DNA of 29,528 nucleotides from Saccoglossus kowalevskii (GCF_000003605.2 NW_003139905.1:1-29528), one strand, 5' to 3'; positions 1-8,366 are shown, counted from the first letter of the stretch. Program-made: numbers and translations. Notes: a model not told the origin generated them from the letters alone.

Positions 1-49
1 TGTCTATGAGAATTTTGTACAAGCTGCGATGTTGACTGACCAGGAATCT

Positions 50-53
50 AAAA
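50..53 (-). terminator. Pol III T4 terminator (reference copy)
   Basis: The minus strand reads CACCTGTTTTAG after the mature tRNA end, so TTTT begins seven bases past the discriminator. The same T4 lies 7-10 bp on the low-coordinate side of nearly every full copy and also of the truncated remnants. The clear exception is the copy at 12246-12317. Confidence 0.85.
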
Positions 54-70
54 CAGATGTTCCCACACCG

Positions 71-81
71 GGAATTGAACC
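71..81 (-). promoter_or_regulatory. Pol III B box (reference copy)
   Basis: GGTTCAATTCC, tRNA positions 52-62, fits the GGTTCRANYCC consensus. In the main CTC lineage this reads GGTTCATTTCC because A58 is U; in a few copies C56 is A. Confidence 0.85.
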
Positions 82-113
82 CGGGCCTTGGCGGTGAAAG
101 CGCCAAATCCTAA

Positions 114-124
114 CCACTAGACCA
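114..124 (-). promoter_or_regulatory. Pol III A box (reference copy)
   Basis: TGGTCTAGTGG, tRNA positions 8-19, fits the TRGYNNANNNG consensus bound by TFIIIC. In most CTC copies of the array G10 is A, which departs from that consensus. Confidence 0.85.
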
Positions 125-153
125 TATGGGACGTTGACGGATGAAGGCGTTTC

Positions 154-161
154 CTATTTAT
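154..161 (-). promoter_or_regulatory. TATA-like element about -30 (reference copy)
   Basis: ATAAATAG on the minus strand lies at -30 to -23 from the mature 5' end of the tRNA at 60-131. The octamer recurs at the same distance upstream of nearly all full copies; it is altered near 12632 and 15703. In several eukaryotes TATA-like boxes near -30 help TFIIIB on tRNA genes; a role here is inference. Confidence 0.55.
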
Positions 162-350
162 CGGGAACACATAAGTAAGGCATATAATCTGATACTTGTG
201 ACGTGACATGAACTGAATGTCGAGGATAATATATTCTCTTGTAATCAAGCCAACAAAAACGAGAGGCCAACTTATATCTTTTAATTAAATTGTCTATGAG
301 AATGTTGTACAAGCTGCGATGTTCAACTGACCAGGAATATAAAACTGGTG

Positions 351-422
351 TTCTCACACCGGGAAATGAACCCGGGCCATGGCGGTGAGAGCGCCAAATC
401 CTAACCACTAGATCATATGGGA
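351..422 (-). tRNA. tRNA-Glu(CTC), degenerate lineage reference copy
   Basis: This is the reference for the main CTC lineage. The anticodon loop CTCTCAC gives anticodon CTC with U33 kept. Four marks separate it from the TTC reference: the 3' acceptor strand is TGTGAGA, giving a C3-A70 mispair; the T loop is TTCATTT, so the nearly universal A58 is U; G10 is A (pairing with U25 but leaving the A-box consensus); and position 44 is U. Anticodon and D stems still pair and the T4 terminator is present. A covariance model would probably still call it, at a reduced score. I expect weak transcription or poor folding, but cannot prove it. Confidence 0.75.
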
Positions 423-648
423 CGTTGACGTATGAAGGTGTTTCCTATTTATCGAGAACACATAAGTAAGGCATATAATCGTATACTTGTGACGTGACGT
501 GACATGAACTGAATGTCTTGAATTATATATATTCCCTTGCAATCAAGCCAACAAATACGAGAGGCCAATTTATATCTTTTAATTAAATTGTCTATGAGAA
601 TGTTGTACAAGCTGCGATGTTCAACTGACCAGGAATCTAAAACAGGTG

Positions 649-669
649 TTCCCACACCGGGAACTGAAC
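649..669 (-). pseudogene. tRNA-Glu 3'-end remnant (deletion unit 1)
   Basis: Only the discriminator, the 3' acceptor strand, the 3' T-stem strand and the T loop (tRNA positions 73 to about 53) remain. The sequence then jumps into spacer (ATATAATCGGATATTAAGGC on the plus strand). The 5' half, anticodon, A box and TATA-like element are missing and position 58 is G. The terminator is kept. It cannot make a tRNA. Confidence 0.85.
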
Positions 670-858
670 ATATAATCGGATATTAAGGCATATAATCGGA
701 TACTTGTGACGTGACATGAACTGAATGTCGAGTATTCTATATTCTCTTGTGATCGAGCCAACAAATACGAGAGGCCAATTTATATCTTTTAATTAAATTG
801 TCTATGAGAATTTTGTACAAGCTGCAATGTTCAACTGACCAGGAAAATAAAACTGGTG

Positions 859-930
859 TTCCCACACCGGGAAATTAACCCGGGTCATGGCGGTGAGAGC
901 GCCAAATCCTGACCACTAGACTATATGGGA
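859..930 (-). tRNA. tRNA-Glu(CTC), damaged T loop
   Basis: The acceptor stem is canonical, but the T loop is TTAATTT (C56A and A58U), which breaks the G19-C56 tertiary pair and the B box. G9 is A. Likely inactive. Confidence 0.6.
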
Positions 931-1440
931 CGTTGTCGTATGAAGGCGTTTCCTATTTATCGGGAACACATAAGTAAGGCATATAATCGTATACTTGTGA
1001 CGTGACGTGACATGAACTGAATGTCGTGAATTATATATATTCTCTTGTAATCAAGCCAACAAATACGAGAGGACAATTTATATATTTTAATTAAATTGTC
1101 TATGAGAATTTTGTACAAGCTGCGATGTTCAACTGACCAGGAATCTAAAACAGGTGTTCTCACACCGGGAATTGAACCTGGGCCTTGGCGGTGAAAGCGC
1201 CGAATCCTAACCACTAGACCATATGGGACGATGACATTGGAAGGCAATTCCTATTTATCGGGAAAACACAAGTATGGCATGCAATCGGATACTTCTGACA
1301 TGAACTGCACGTCGTGTATTACATATTCTCTTGTAATAAGGCAACAAATACGAGAGGCCAATTTATATCTTTTAATTAAATTGTCTCTGAGAATTGTATA
1401 CAAGCTGCGATGTTCGACTGACCAGGAATCTAAAACAGGT
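860..1440. repeat. Segmental duplication D6, copy 1
   Basis: Matches 6838-7418 at a 5,978-bp offset, with the shared T-stem ACCTGG change, the GCCGAATCC tRNA and a class C spacer. Confidence 0.75.
1157..1228 (-). pseudogene. tRNA-Glu(TTC) pseudogene
   Basis: Full length with anticodon TTC, but with three mispairs: C3-A70, A51-C63 and C27-A43. A58 and both box cores remain. Its counterpart in another block is 7135-7206. Confidence 0.65.
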
Positions 1441-1441
1441 G

Positions 1442-1513
1442 TTCCCACACCTGGAATTGAACCCTGGCCTTGGCGTTGAAAGCGCCAAATGATAACCACT
1501 AGATCATATGGGA
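1442..1513 (-). pseudogene. tRNA-Glu(TTC) pseudogene
   Basis: The T stem has A50-G64 and G51-A63 mispairs. The D stem is broken by G22U and G23C. Loop position 38 is A and G10 is A. Related to 3424-3495. Confidence 0.65.
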
Positions 1514-1739
1514 CGTTGACGTATGAAGGCGTTTCCTATTTATCGGGAACACATAAGTAAGGCATATAATCGTATACTTGTGACGTGACGTGACATGAAC
1601 TGAATGTCTTGAATTATATATATTCCCTTGCAATCAAGCCAACAAATACGAGAGGCCAATTTATATCTTTTAATTAAATTGTCTATGAGAATTTTGTACA
1701 AGCTGCGATGTTCAACTGACCAGGAATATAAAACTGGAG

Positions 1740-1811
1740 TTTTCACACCGGGAAATGAACCCGGGCCATGGCGGTGAGTGCGCCAAATCCTAACCACTAG
1801 ATCATATGGGA
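1740..1811 (-). pseudogene. tRNA-Glu(CTC) pseudogene, U33A lineage
   Basis: The anticodon loop is CACTCAC, so the invariant U33 is A next to a CTC anticodon. The acceptor has C2-A71 and C3-A70 mispairs; A58U and G10A are also present. A tRNA without U33 would fold its anticodon loop poorly. Six copies in the window share the U33A change. Confidence 0.7.
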
Positions 1812-2037
1812 CGTTGACGTATGAAGGCGTTTCCTATTTATCGGGAACACATAAGTAAGGCATATAATCGTATACTTGTGACGTGACGTGACATGAACTG
1901 AATGTCGTGAATTATATATATTCTCTTGTAATCAAGCCAACAAATACGAGAGGCCAATTTATATCTTTTAATTAAATTGTCTATGAGAATTTTGTACAAG
2001 CTGCGATGTTCAACTGACCAGGAATCTAAAACAGGTG

Positions 2038-2109
2038 TTCCCACACCGGGAATTGAACCCGGGCCTTGGCGGTGAAAGCGCCAAATCCTAACCACTAGAC
2101 CATATGGGA
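2038..2109 (-). tRNA. tRNA-Glu(TTC), intact
   Basis: Matches the TTC reference across all four stems, with A58, U33, G10 and T4 terminator kept. Confidence 0.93.
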
Positions 2110-2328
2110 TGTTGACGTATGAAGGCGTTTCCTATTTATCGGGAACACATAAGTAAGGCATATAATCTGATACTTGTGACGTGACATGAACTGAATGTCG
2201 AGCATTATATATTCTCTTGTAATCAAGCCAAGAAATACGAGAGGCCAATTTATATCTTTTAATTAAATTGCCTATGAGAATGTTGTACAAGCTGCGATGT
2301 TCAACTGACCAGGAATATAAAACTGGTG

Positions 2329-2400
2329 TTCTCACACCGGGAAATGAACCCGGGCCATGGCGGTGAGAGCGCCAAATCCTAACCACTAGATCATATGGGA
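2329..2400 (-). tRNA. tRNA-Glu(CTC), degenerate lineage
   Basis: Typical member: C3-A70, A58U and G10A, other stems paired. Its upstream spacer is the 296-bp hybrid class. Confidence 0.72.
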
Positions 2401-2624
2401 CGTTGACGTATGAAGGCGTTTCCTATTTATCGGGAACACATAAGTAAGGCATATAATCTGATACTTGTGACGTGACGTGACATGAACTGAATGTCGAGTA
2501 TTATATATTCTCTTGTAATCAAGCCAACAAATACGAGAGGCCAATTTATATCTTTTAATTAAATTGTCTATGAGAATTTTGTACAAGCTGCGATGTTGAA
2601 CTGACCAGGAATCTAAAACAGATG

Positions 2625-2696
2625 TTCCCACACCGGGAATTGAACCCGGGCCTTGGCGGTGAAAGCGCCAAATCCTAACCACTAGACCATATGGGA
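2625..2696 (-). tRNA. tRNA-Glu(TTC), intact
   Basis: Same as the TTC reference in every stem and loop. The trailer reads CATCTG before the T4 run, a variant shared with copies at 60, 19350, 19646, 21323, 21619 and 27449. Confidence 0.93.
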
Positions 2697-2922
2697 CGTT
2701 GACGTATGAAGGTGTTTCCTATTTATCGGGAACACATAAGTAAGGCATATAATCGAATACTTGTGACGTGACGTGACATGAACTGAATGTCTTGAATTAT
2801 ATATATTCCCTTGCAATCAAGCCAACAAATACGAGAGGCCAATTTATATCTTTTAATTAAATTGTCTATGAGAATTTTGTACAAGCTGCGATGTTCAACT
2901 GACCAGGAATATAAAACAGGTG

Positions 2923-2943
2923 TTCCCACACCGGGAACTGAAC
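2923..2943 (-). pseudogene. tRNA-Glu 3'-end remnant (deletion unit 2)
   Basis: Same junction as 649-669: the 3' tRNA end is joined to spacer, so the 5' half and promoter are lost. Confidence 0.85.
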
Positions 2944-3132
2944 ATATAATCGGATATTAAGGCATATAATCGGATACTTGTGACGTGACATGAACTGAAT
3001 GTCGAGTATTCTATATTCTCTTGTGATCGAGCCAACAAATACGAGAGGCCAATTTATATCATTTAATTAAATTGTCTATGAGAATTTTGTACAAGCTGCG
3101 ATGTTCAACTGACCAGGAATGTAAAACTGGTG

Positions 3133-3204
3133 TTCCCACACCGAGAATTGAATCCGGGCCTTGGCGGTGAGAGCGCCAAATCCTAACCACTAGACCATAT
3201 AGGA
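3133..3204 (-). tRNA. tRNA-Glu(CTC), T-stem mispair
   Basis: Acceptor position 4 is U (wobble with G69). The T stem has an A53-C61 mispair and a G52-U62 wobble. A58, U33 and G10 are kept, so this belongs to the better-preserved CTC group. Confidence 0.75.
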
Positions 3205-3423
3205 TGTTGACGTATGAAGGCGTTTCCTATTTATCGGGAACACATAAGTAAGGCATTTAATCGGATACTTGTGACGTGACATGAACTGAATGTCGAGTAT
3301 TCTATATTCTCTTGTGATCGAGCCAACAAATACGAGAGGCCAATTTATATCTTTTAATTAAATTGTCTCTGAGAATTGTATACAAGCTGCGATGTTCGAC
3401 TGACCAGGAATCTAAAACAGGTG

Positions 3424-3495
3424 TTCCCACACCTGGAATTGAACCCAGGCCTTGGCGTTGAAAGCGCCAAATGATAACCACTAGATCATATGGGA
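3424..3495 (-). pseudogene. tRNA-Glu(TTC) pseudogene
   Basis: G51-A63 mispair and U50-G64 wobble in the T stem, D stem broken by G22U and G23C, C38A and G10A. Sister of 1442-1513. Confidence 0.65.
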
Positions 3496-3721
3496 CGTTG
3501 ACGTATGAAGGCGTTTCCTATTTATCGGGAACACATAAGTAAGGCATATAATCGTATACTTGTGACGTGACGTGATATGAACTGAATGTCTTGAATTATA
3601 TATATTCCCTTGCAATCAAGCCAACAAATACGAGAGGCCAATTTATATCTTTTAATTAAATTGTCTATGAGAATTTTGTACAAGCTGCGATGTTCAACTG
3701 ACCAGGAATCTAAAACAGGTG

Positions 3722-3742
3722 TACCCACACCGGGAACTGAAC
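3722..3742 (-). pseudogene. tRNA-Glu 3'-end remnant (deletion unit 3)
   Basis: Shared deletion junction; position 72 has also changed (plus strand GTACCC instead of GTTCCC). Confidence 0.83.
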
Positions 3743-3930
3743 ATATAATCGGATATTAAGGCATATAATCGGATACTTGTGACGTGACATGAACTGAATG
3801 TCGAGTATTATATATTCTCTTCTGATGAGCCAACAAATACGAGAGGCCAATTTATATCTTTTAATTAAATTGTCTATGAGAATTTTGTACAAGCTGCGAT
3901 GTTCAACTGACCAGGAATATAAAACTGGTG

Positions 3931-4002
3931 TTCCCACACCGAGAATTGAATCCGGGCCTTGGCGGTGAGAGCGCCAAATCCTAACCACTAGACCATATGG
4001 GA
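3931..4002 (-). tRNA. tRNA-Glu(CTC), T-stem mispair
   Basis: A53-C61 mispair and G52-U62 wobble as in 3133-3204, but with a normal C4. A58, U33 and G10 are kept. Confidence 0.75.
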
Positions 4003-4221
4003 TGTTGATGTATGAAGGCGTTTCCTATTTATCGGGAACACATAAGTAAGGCATTTAATCGGATACTTGTGACGTGACATGAACTGAATGTCGAGTATTC
4101 TATATTCTCTGGTGATCGAGCCAACAAATACGAGAGGCCAATTTATATCTTTTAATTAAATTGTCTATGAGAATTTTGTACAAGCTGCAATGTTCAACTG
4201 ACCAGGAATATAAAACTAGTG

Positions 4222-4293
4222 TTCCCACACCGGGAAATGAAGCCGGGTCATGGCGGTGAGAGCGCCAAATCCTGACCACTAGACTATATGGGA
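4222..4293 (-). tRNA. tRNA-Glu(CTC), degenerate
   Basis: The acceptor stem is canonical, but A58 is U, G53C opposes C61, and G9 is A. The same set of changes appears at 7711-7782, marking a duplication. Confidence 0.62.
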
Positions 4294-4514
4294 CGTTGTC
4301 GTATGAAGGCGTTTCCTATTTATCGGGAACACATAAGTAAGGCATATAATCGGATACTTATGACGTGACATGAACTGAATGTCGTGAATTATATATATTC
4401 TCTTGTAATCAAGCCAACAAATACGAGAGGTCAATTTATATCTTTTAATTAAATTGCCTATGAGAATGTTGTACCAGCTGCGATATTCAACTGACCAGGA
4501 ATCTAAAACAGGTG

Positions 4515-4586
4515 TTCTCACACCGGGAAATGAACCCGGGTCATGGCGGTGAGAGCGCAAAATCATGACCACTAGACCATATGGGA
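4515..4586 (-). pseudogene. tRNA-Glu(CTC) pseudogene
   Basis: C3-A70, A58U, a U28-C42 mispair in the anticodon stem and G22U in the D stem. Sister copies are at 8004-8075 and 22499-22570. Confidence 0.65.
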
Positions 4587-4805
4587 CGTTGTCGTCTGAA
4601 GGCGTTTCCTATTTATCGGGAACACATAAGTAAGGCATATAATCTGATACTTGTGACGTGACATGAACTGAATGTCGAGTATTATATATTGTCTTGTAAT
4701 CAATCCAACAAATATGAGAGGCCAATTTATATCTTTTAATTAAATTGTCTATGGGAATGTTGTACAAGCTGCAATGTTCAACTGACCAGGAATATAAAAC
4801 TGGTG

Positions 4806-4877
4806 TTCTCACACCGGGAAATGAACCCGGGCCATGGCGGTGAGAGGGCCAAATCCTAACCACTATATCATATGGGA
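4806..4877 (-). pseudogene. tRNA-Glu(CTC) pseudogene
   Basis: C3-A70, A58U, C31-C39 at the base of the anticodon loop and C12A in the D stem and A box. Sister copy at 8295-8366. Confidence 0.65.
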
Positions 4878-5103
4878 CGTTGACGTATGAAGGTGTTTCC
4901 TATTTATCGGGAACACATAAGTAAGGCATATAATCGATTACTTGTGACGTGACGTGACATGAACTGAATGTCGTGAATTATATATATTCTCTTGTAATCA
5001 AGCCAACATATACGAGAGGCCAATTTATATCATTTAATTAAATTGTCTCTGAGAATTTTGTACAAGCTGCGATGTTCAACTGACCAGGAATCTAAAACAG
5101 GTG

Positions 5104-5175
5104 TTCCCACACCGGGAATTGAACCCGGGCCTTGGCGGTGAGAGCGCCAAATCCTAACCACTAGACCATATGGGA
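5104..5175 (-). tRNA. tRNA-Glu(CTC), intact
   Basis: The best CTC copy in the window. It equals the TTC reference at every position except the anticodon: full acceptor pairing, A58, C56, U33, G10, T4 terminator. It should decode GAG. It shows that CTC copies were not originally defective. Confidence 0.93.
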
Positions 5176-5394
5176 CGATGACATTTGAAGGCGTTTCCTA
5201 TTTATCGGGAAAACACAAGTATGGCATGCAATCGGATACTTGTGATGTGACATGAACTGAATGTCGAGTATTCTATATTCCCTTGTGATCGAGCCAACAA
5301 ATACGAGAGGCCAATTTATATCATTTAATTAAATTTTCTATGAGAATGTTGTACAAGCTGCGATGTTCAACTGACCAGGAATATAAAACTGGTG

Positions 5395-5466
5395 TTCCCA
5401 CACCGGGAATTGAACCCGGACCTTCGCGGTGAAAGCGCCAAATCCTAACCACTAGACCATATGGGA
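5395..5466 (-). tRNA. tRNA-Glu(TTC), one anticodon-stem mispair
   Basis: G28-G42 mispair (plus strand CTTCGCGG); otherwise canonical, with A58 and intact boxes. Confidence 0.8.
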
Positions 5467-5685
5467 CGTTGACGAATGAAGGCGTTTCCTATTTATCGGG
5501 AACACATAAGTAAGGCATATAATCTGATACTTGTGACGTGACATGAACTGAATGTCGAGTATTATATATTCTCTTATAATCAAGCCAACAAATACGAGAG
5601 GCCAATTTATATCTTTTAATTAAATTGTCTATGGTAATTTTGTACAAGCTGCGATGTTCAACTGACCAGGAATCTAAAACAGATG

Positions 5686-5757
5686 TTCCCACACCGGGAA
5701 TTGAACCCAGGCCTTGGCGGTGAAAGCGCCAAATTCTAACCACTAGACCATATGGGA
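5686..5757 (-). tRNA. tRNA-Glu(TTC), near intact
   Basis: U50-G64 wobble in the T stem and G23A giving a C12-A23 mispair in the D stem. Everything else is canonical. Confidence 0.83.
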
Positions 5758-5976
5758 CGTTGACGTATGAAGGCGTTTCCTATTTATCGGGAACACATAA
5801 GTAAGGCATATAATCTGATACTTGTGACGTGACATGAACTGAATGTCGAGGATAATATATTCTCTTGTACTCAAGCCAACAAATACGAGAGGCCAATTTA
5901 TATCTTTTAATTAAATTGTCTATGAGAATGTTGTACAAGCTGCGATGTTCAACTGACCAGGAATCTAAAACAGGTG

Positions 5977-6048
5977 TTCCCACACCGGGAATTGAACCCG
6001 GGCCTTCGCGGTGAAAGCGCCGAATCCTAACCACTAGACCATTTGGGA
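5977..6048 (-). pseudogene. tRNA-Glu(TTC) pseudogene
   Basis: Three mispairs: A6-G67, C27-A43 and G28-G42. Anticodon and T loop are canonical. Confidence 0.6.
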
Positions 6049-6261
6049 CGATGACATTGGAAGGCGATTCCTATTTATCGGGAAAACACAAGTATGGCAT
6101 GCAATCGGATACTTCTGACATGAACTGCACGTCGTGTATTACATATTCTCTTGTAATAAGGCAACAAATACGAGAGGCCAATTTATATATTTTAATTAAA
6201 TTGTCTCTGAGAATTGTATACAAGCTGCGATGTTCAACTGACCAGGAACATAAAACTGGTG
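6049..6261. repeat. Divergent short spacer class C, representative
   Basis: Recognised by GACATTGGAAGGC, GGGAAAACACAAGTATGGC, ACTTCTGACATGAACTGCAC and TGTAATAAGGC on the plus strand. Similar spacers lie at 1229-1441, 6334-6545, 7207-7419, 24893-25105, 25178-25389 and 25462-25675, so this class is confined to the mosaic flanks and absent from the regular central block. Confidence 0.8.
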
Positions 6262-6333
6262 TTCCCACACCGGGAATTGAACCCGGGCCTCGGCGGTGAG
6301 AGCGCCAAATCCTAACCACTAGACCATATGGGA
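6262..6333 (-). tRNA. tRNA-Glu(CTC), near intact
   Basis: Canonical except for a U27-G43 wobble. Acceptor stem, A58, U33 and G10 are kept. Confidence 0.9.
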
Positions 6334-6545
6334 TGTTGACGTATGAAGGCATTTCCTATTTATCGGGAAAACACAAGTATGGCATGCAATCGGCTACTTC
6401 TGACATGAACTGCACGTCGTGTATTATATATTCTCTTCTGATGAGACAACAAATACGAGAGGCCAATTTATATTTTTTAATTAAATTGTCTCTGAGAATT
6501 TTGTAAAGCTGCGATGTTCAACTGACCAGGAATCTAAAACAGGTG

Positions 6546-6617
6546 TTCCCACACCGAGAATTTAACCCGGGCCTTGGCGGTGAGAGCGCCAAATCCTAAC
6601 CACTAGACCATATAGGA
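6546..6617 (-). tRNA. tRNA-Glu(CTC), C56A
   Basis: T loop TTAAATT: C56 is lost while A58 is kept. U4-G69 and G52-U62 wobbles. Its counterpart is at 25390-25461. Confidence 0.68.
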
Positions 6618-6836
6618 TGTTGACGTATGAAGGCGTTTCCTATTTATCGGGAACACATAAGTAAGGCATTTAATCGGATACTTGTGACGTGACATGAACT
6701 GAATGTCGAGTATTCTATATTCTCTTGTGATCGAGCCAACAAATACGAGAGGCCAATTTATATCTTTTAATTAAATTGTCTATGAGAATTTTGTACAAGC
6801 TGCAATGTTCAACTGACCAGGAATATAAAACTGGTG

Positions 6837-6908
6837 TTCCCACACCGGGAAATGAACCCGGGTCATGGCGGTGAGAGCGCCAAATCCTGAACACTAGACT
6901 ATATGGGA
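6837..6908 (-). tRNA. tRNA-Glu(CTC), degenerate
   Basis: The acceptor stem is canonical, but A58U, G19U and G9A damage the D-loop/T-loop contacts. Confidence 0.62.
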
Positions 6909-7418
6909 CGTTGTCGTATGAAGGCGTTTCCTATTTATCGGGAACACATAAGTAAGGCATATAATCGTATACTTGTGACGTGACGTGACATGAACTGAAT
7001 GTCGTGAATTATATATATTCTCTTGTAATCAAGCCAACAAATACGAGAGGCCAATTTATATCTTTTAATTAAATTGTCTATGAGAATTTTGTACAAGCTG
7101 CGATGTTCAACTGACCAGGAATCTAAAACAGGTGTTCTTACACCGGGAATTGAACCTGGACCTTGGCGGTGAAAGCGCCGAATCCTAACCACTAGACCAT
7201 ATGGGACGATGACATTGGAAGGCGATTCCTATTTATCGGGAAAACACAAGTATGGCATGCAATCGGATACTTCTGACATGAACTGCACGTCGTGTATTAC
7301 ATATTCTCTTGTAATAAGGCAACAAATACGAGAGGCCAATTTATATCTTTTAATTAAATTGTCTATGAGAATTTTGTACAAGCTGCGATGTTCAACTGAC
7401 CAGGAATATAAAACTGGT
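6838..7418. repeat. Segmental duplication D6, copy 2
   Basis: Second copy of D6; its tRNA at 7135 has gained a further acceptor mispair. Confidence 0.75.
7135..7206 (-). pseudogene. tRNA-Glu(TTC) pseudogene
   Basis: C3-A70, C4-A69, A51-C63 and C27-A43 mispairs. It is the more decayed partner of 1157-1228. Confidence 0.65.
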
Positions 7419-7419
7419 G

Positions 7420-7491
7420 TTCCCACACGGAGAATTGAATCCGGGCCTTGGCGGTGAGAGCGCCAAATCCTAACCACTAGACCATATGGGA
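7420..7491 (-). tRNA. tRNA-Glu(CTC), two T-stem mispairs
   Basis: C50-C64 and A53-C61 mispairs. Acceptor stem, A58, U33 and G10 are kept. Partner of 3931-4002. Confidence 0.68.
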
Positions 7492-7710
7492 TGTTGACGT
7501 ATGAAGGCGTTTCCTATTTATCGGGAACACATAAGTAAGGCATTTAATCGGATACTTGTGACGTGACATGAACTGAATGTCGAGTATTCTATATTCTCTT
7601 GTGATCGAGCCAACAAATACGAGAGGCCAATTTATATCTTTTAATTAAATTGTCTATGAGAATTTTGTACAAGCTGCAATGTTCAACTGACCAGGAATAT
7701 AAAACTAGTG

Positions 7711-7782
7711 TTCCCACACCGGGAAATGAAGCCGGGTCATGGCGGTGAGAGCGCCAAATCCTGACCACTAGACTATATGGGA
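7711..7782 (-). tRNA. tRNA-Glu(CTC), degenerate
   Basis: A58U, G53C opposing C61, and G9A, the same set as 4222-4293. Confidence 0.62.
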
Positions 7783-8003
7783 CGTTGTCGTATGAAGGCG
7801 TTTCCTATTTATCGGGAACACATAAGTAAGGCATATAATCGGATACTTGTGACGTGACATGAACTGAATGTCGTGAATTATATATATTCTCTTGTAATCA
7901 AGCCAACAAATACGAGAGGCCAATTTATATCTTTTAATTAAATTGCCTATGAGAATGTTGTACCAGCTGCGATGTTCAACTGACCAGGAATCTAAAACAG
8001 GTG

Positions 8004-8075
8004 TTCTCACACCGGGAAATGAACCCGGGTCATGGCGGTGAGAGCGCAAAATCATGACCACTAGACCATATGGGA
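8004..8075 (-). pseudogene. tRNA-Glu(CTC) pseudogene
   Basis: C3-A70, A58U, U28-C42 and G22U, as in 4515-4586. Confidence 0.65.
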
Positions 8076-8294
8076 CGTTGTCGTCTGAAGGCGTTTCCTA
8101 TTTATCGGGAACACATAAGTAAGGCATATAATCTGATACTTGTGACGTGACATGAACTGAATGTCGAGTATTATATATTGTCTTGTAATCAATCCAACAA
8201 ATATGAGAGGCCAATTTATATCTTTTAATTAAATTGTCTATGGGAATGTTGTACAAGCTGCGATGTTCAACTGACCAGGAATATAAAACTGGTG

Positions 8295-8366
8295 TTCTCA
8301 CACCGGGAAATGAACCCGGGCCATGGCGGTGAGAGGGCCAAATCCTAACCACTATATCATATGGGA
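8295..8366 (-). pseudogene. tRNA-Glu(CTC) pseudogene
   Basis: C3-A70, A58U, C31-C39 and C12A, as in 4806-4877. Confidence 0.65.

Larger units (their letters stand above)
60..131 (-). tRNA. tRNA-Glu(TTC), intact reference copy
   Basis: This is the reference for the TTC copies in this list. The acceptor stem TCCCATA/TGTGGGA closes with one U6-G67 wobble. The anticodon stem is TGGCG/CGCCA with loop CTTTCAC, so the anticodon is TTC with U33 and A37. The T arm is CCGGG-TTCAATT-CCCGG with C56 and A58, and the D loop keeps G18G19. The discriminator base is A and CCA is not encoded, as in eukaryotes. A box, B box and T4 terminator are all present. It would decode GAA (and, with a modified wobble base, GAG). 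Whether this particular copy is transcribed cannot be told from sequence. Confidence 0.95.
3931..5040. repeat. Segmental duplication D2, copy 1
   Basis: Matches 7420-8529 at a 3,489-bp offset. Shared rare marks: GCCGGGTCATGG tRNA, TGTACCAGCTGC, GTCGTCTGAAGG, ATCCAACAAATATGAG and CACTATATCA. A partial third copy is at about 22430-22800. Confidence 0.82.
5104..6617. repeat. Segmental duplication D3, copy 1
   Basis: Matches 23658-25461: offset 18,554 up to about 5466, then 18,844. Shared marks: TGTGATGTGACATG spacer, GACGAATGAAGG, TTGTACTCAAGCC and the short class C spacers. The offset change equals one unit. Confidence 0.82.

Noticed and set aside
154-408. Many minus-strand open frames of 60-107 codons, very alike (typical residues SWSVEHRSLY, LIKRYKLASRICW)
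   Set aside because: They run through tRNA bodies and spacers, change frame when the unit changes length, and end in each unit. Their sameness is explained by the DNA repeat. The GPGSIPGVGTPV-like part is simply translated tRNA T-arm and acceptor sequence.
649-669. Truncated 3' tRNA ends as retroelement primer-binding or insertion sites
   Set aside because: All ten share one junction with ordinary spacer on both sides and no element sequence nearby; a copied deletion is simpler.
1231-1479. Plus-strand open frames of about 82 codons (1231-1479, 6051-6299, 7209-7457, 24895-25143)
   Set aside because: They occur only in class C units, where that spacer happens to lack stops, and they finish inside the antisense strand of a tRNA. 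No start context, domain or codon signature supports a protein.
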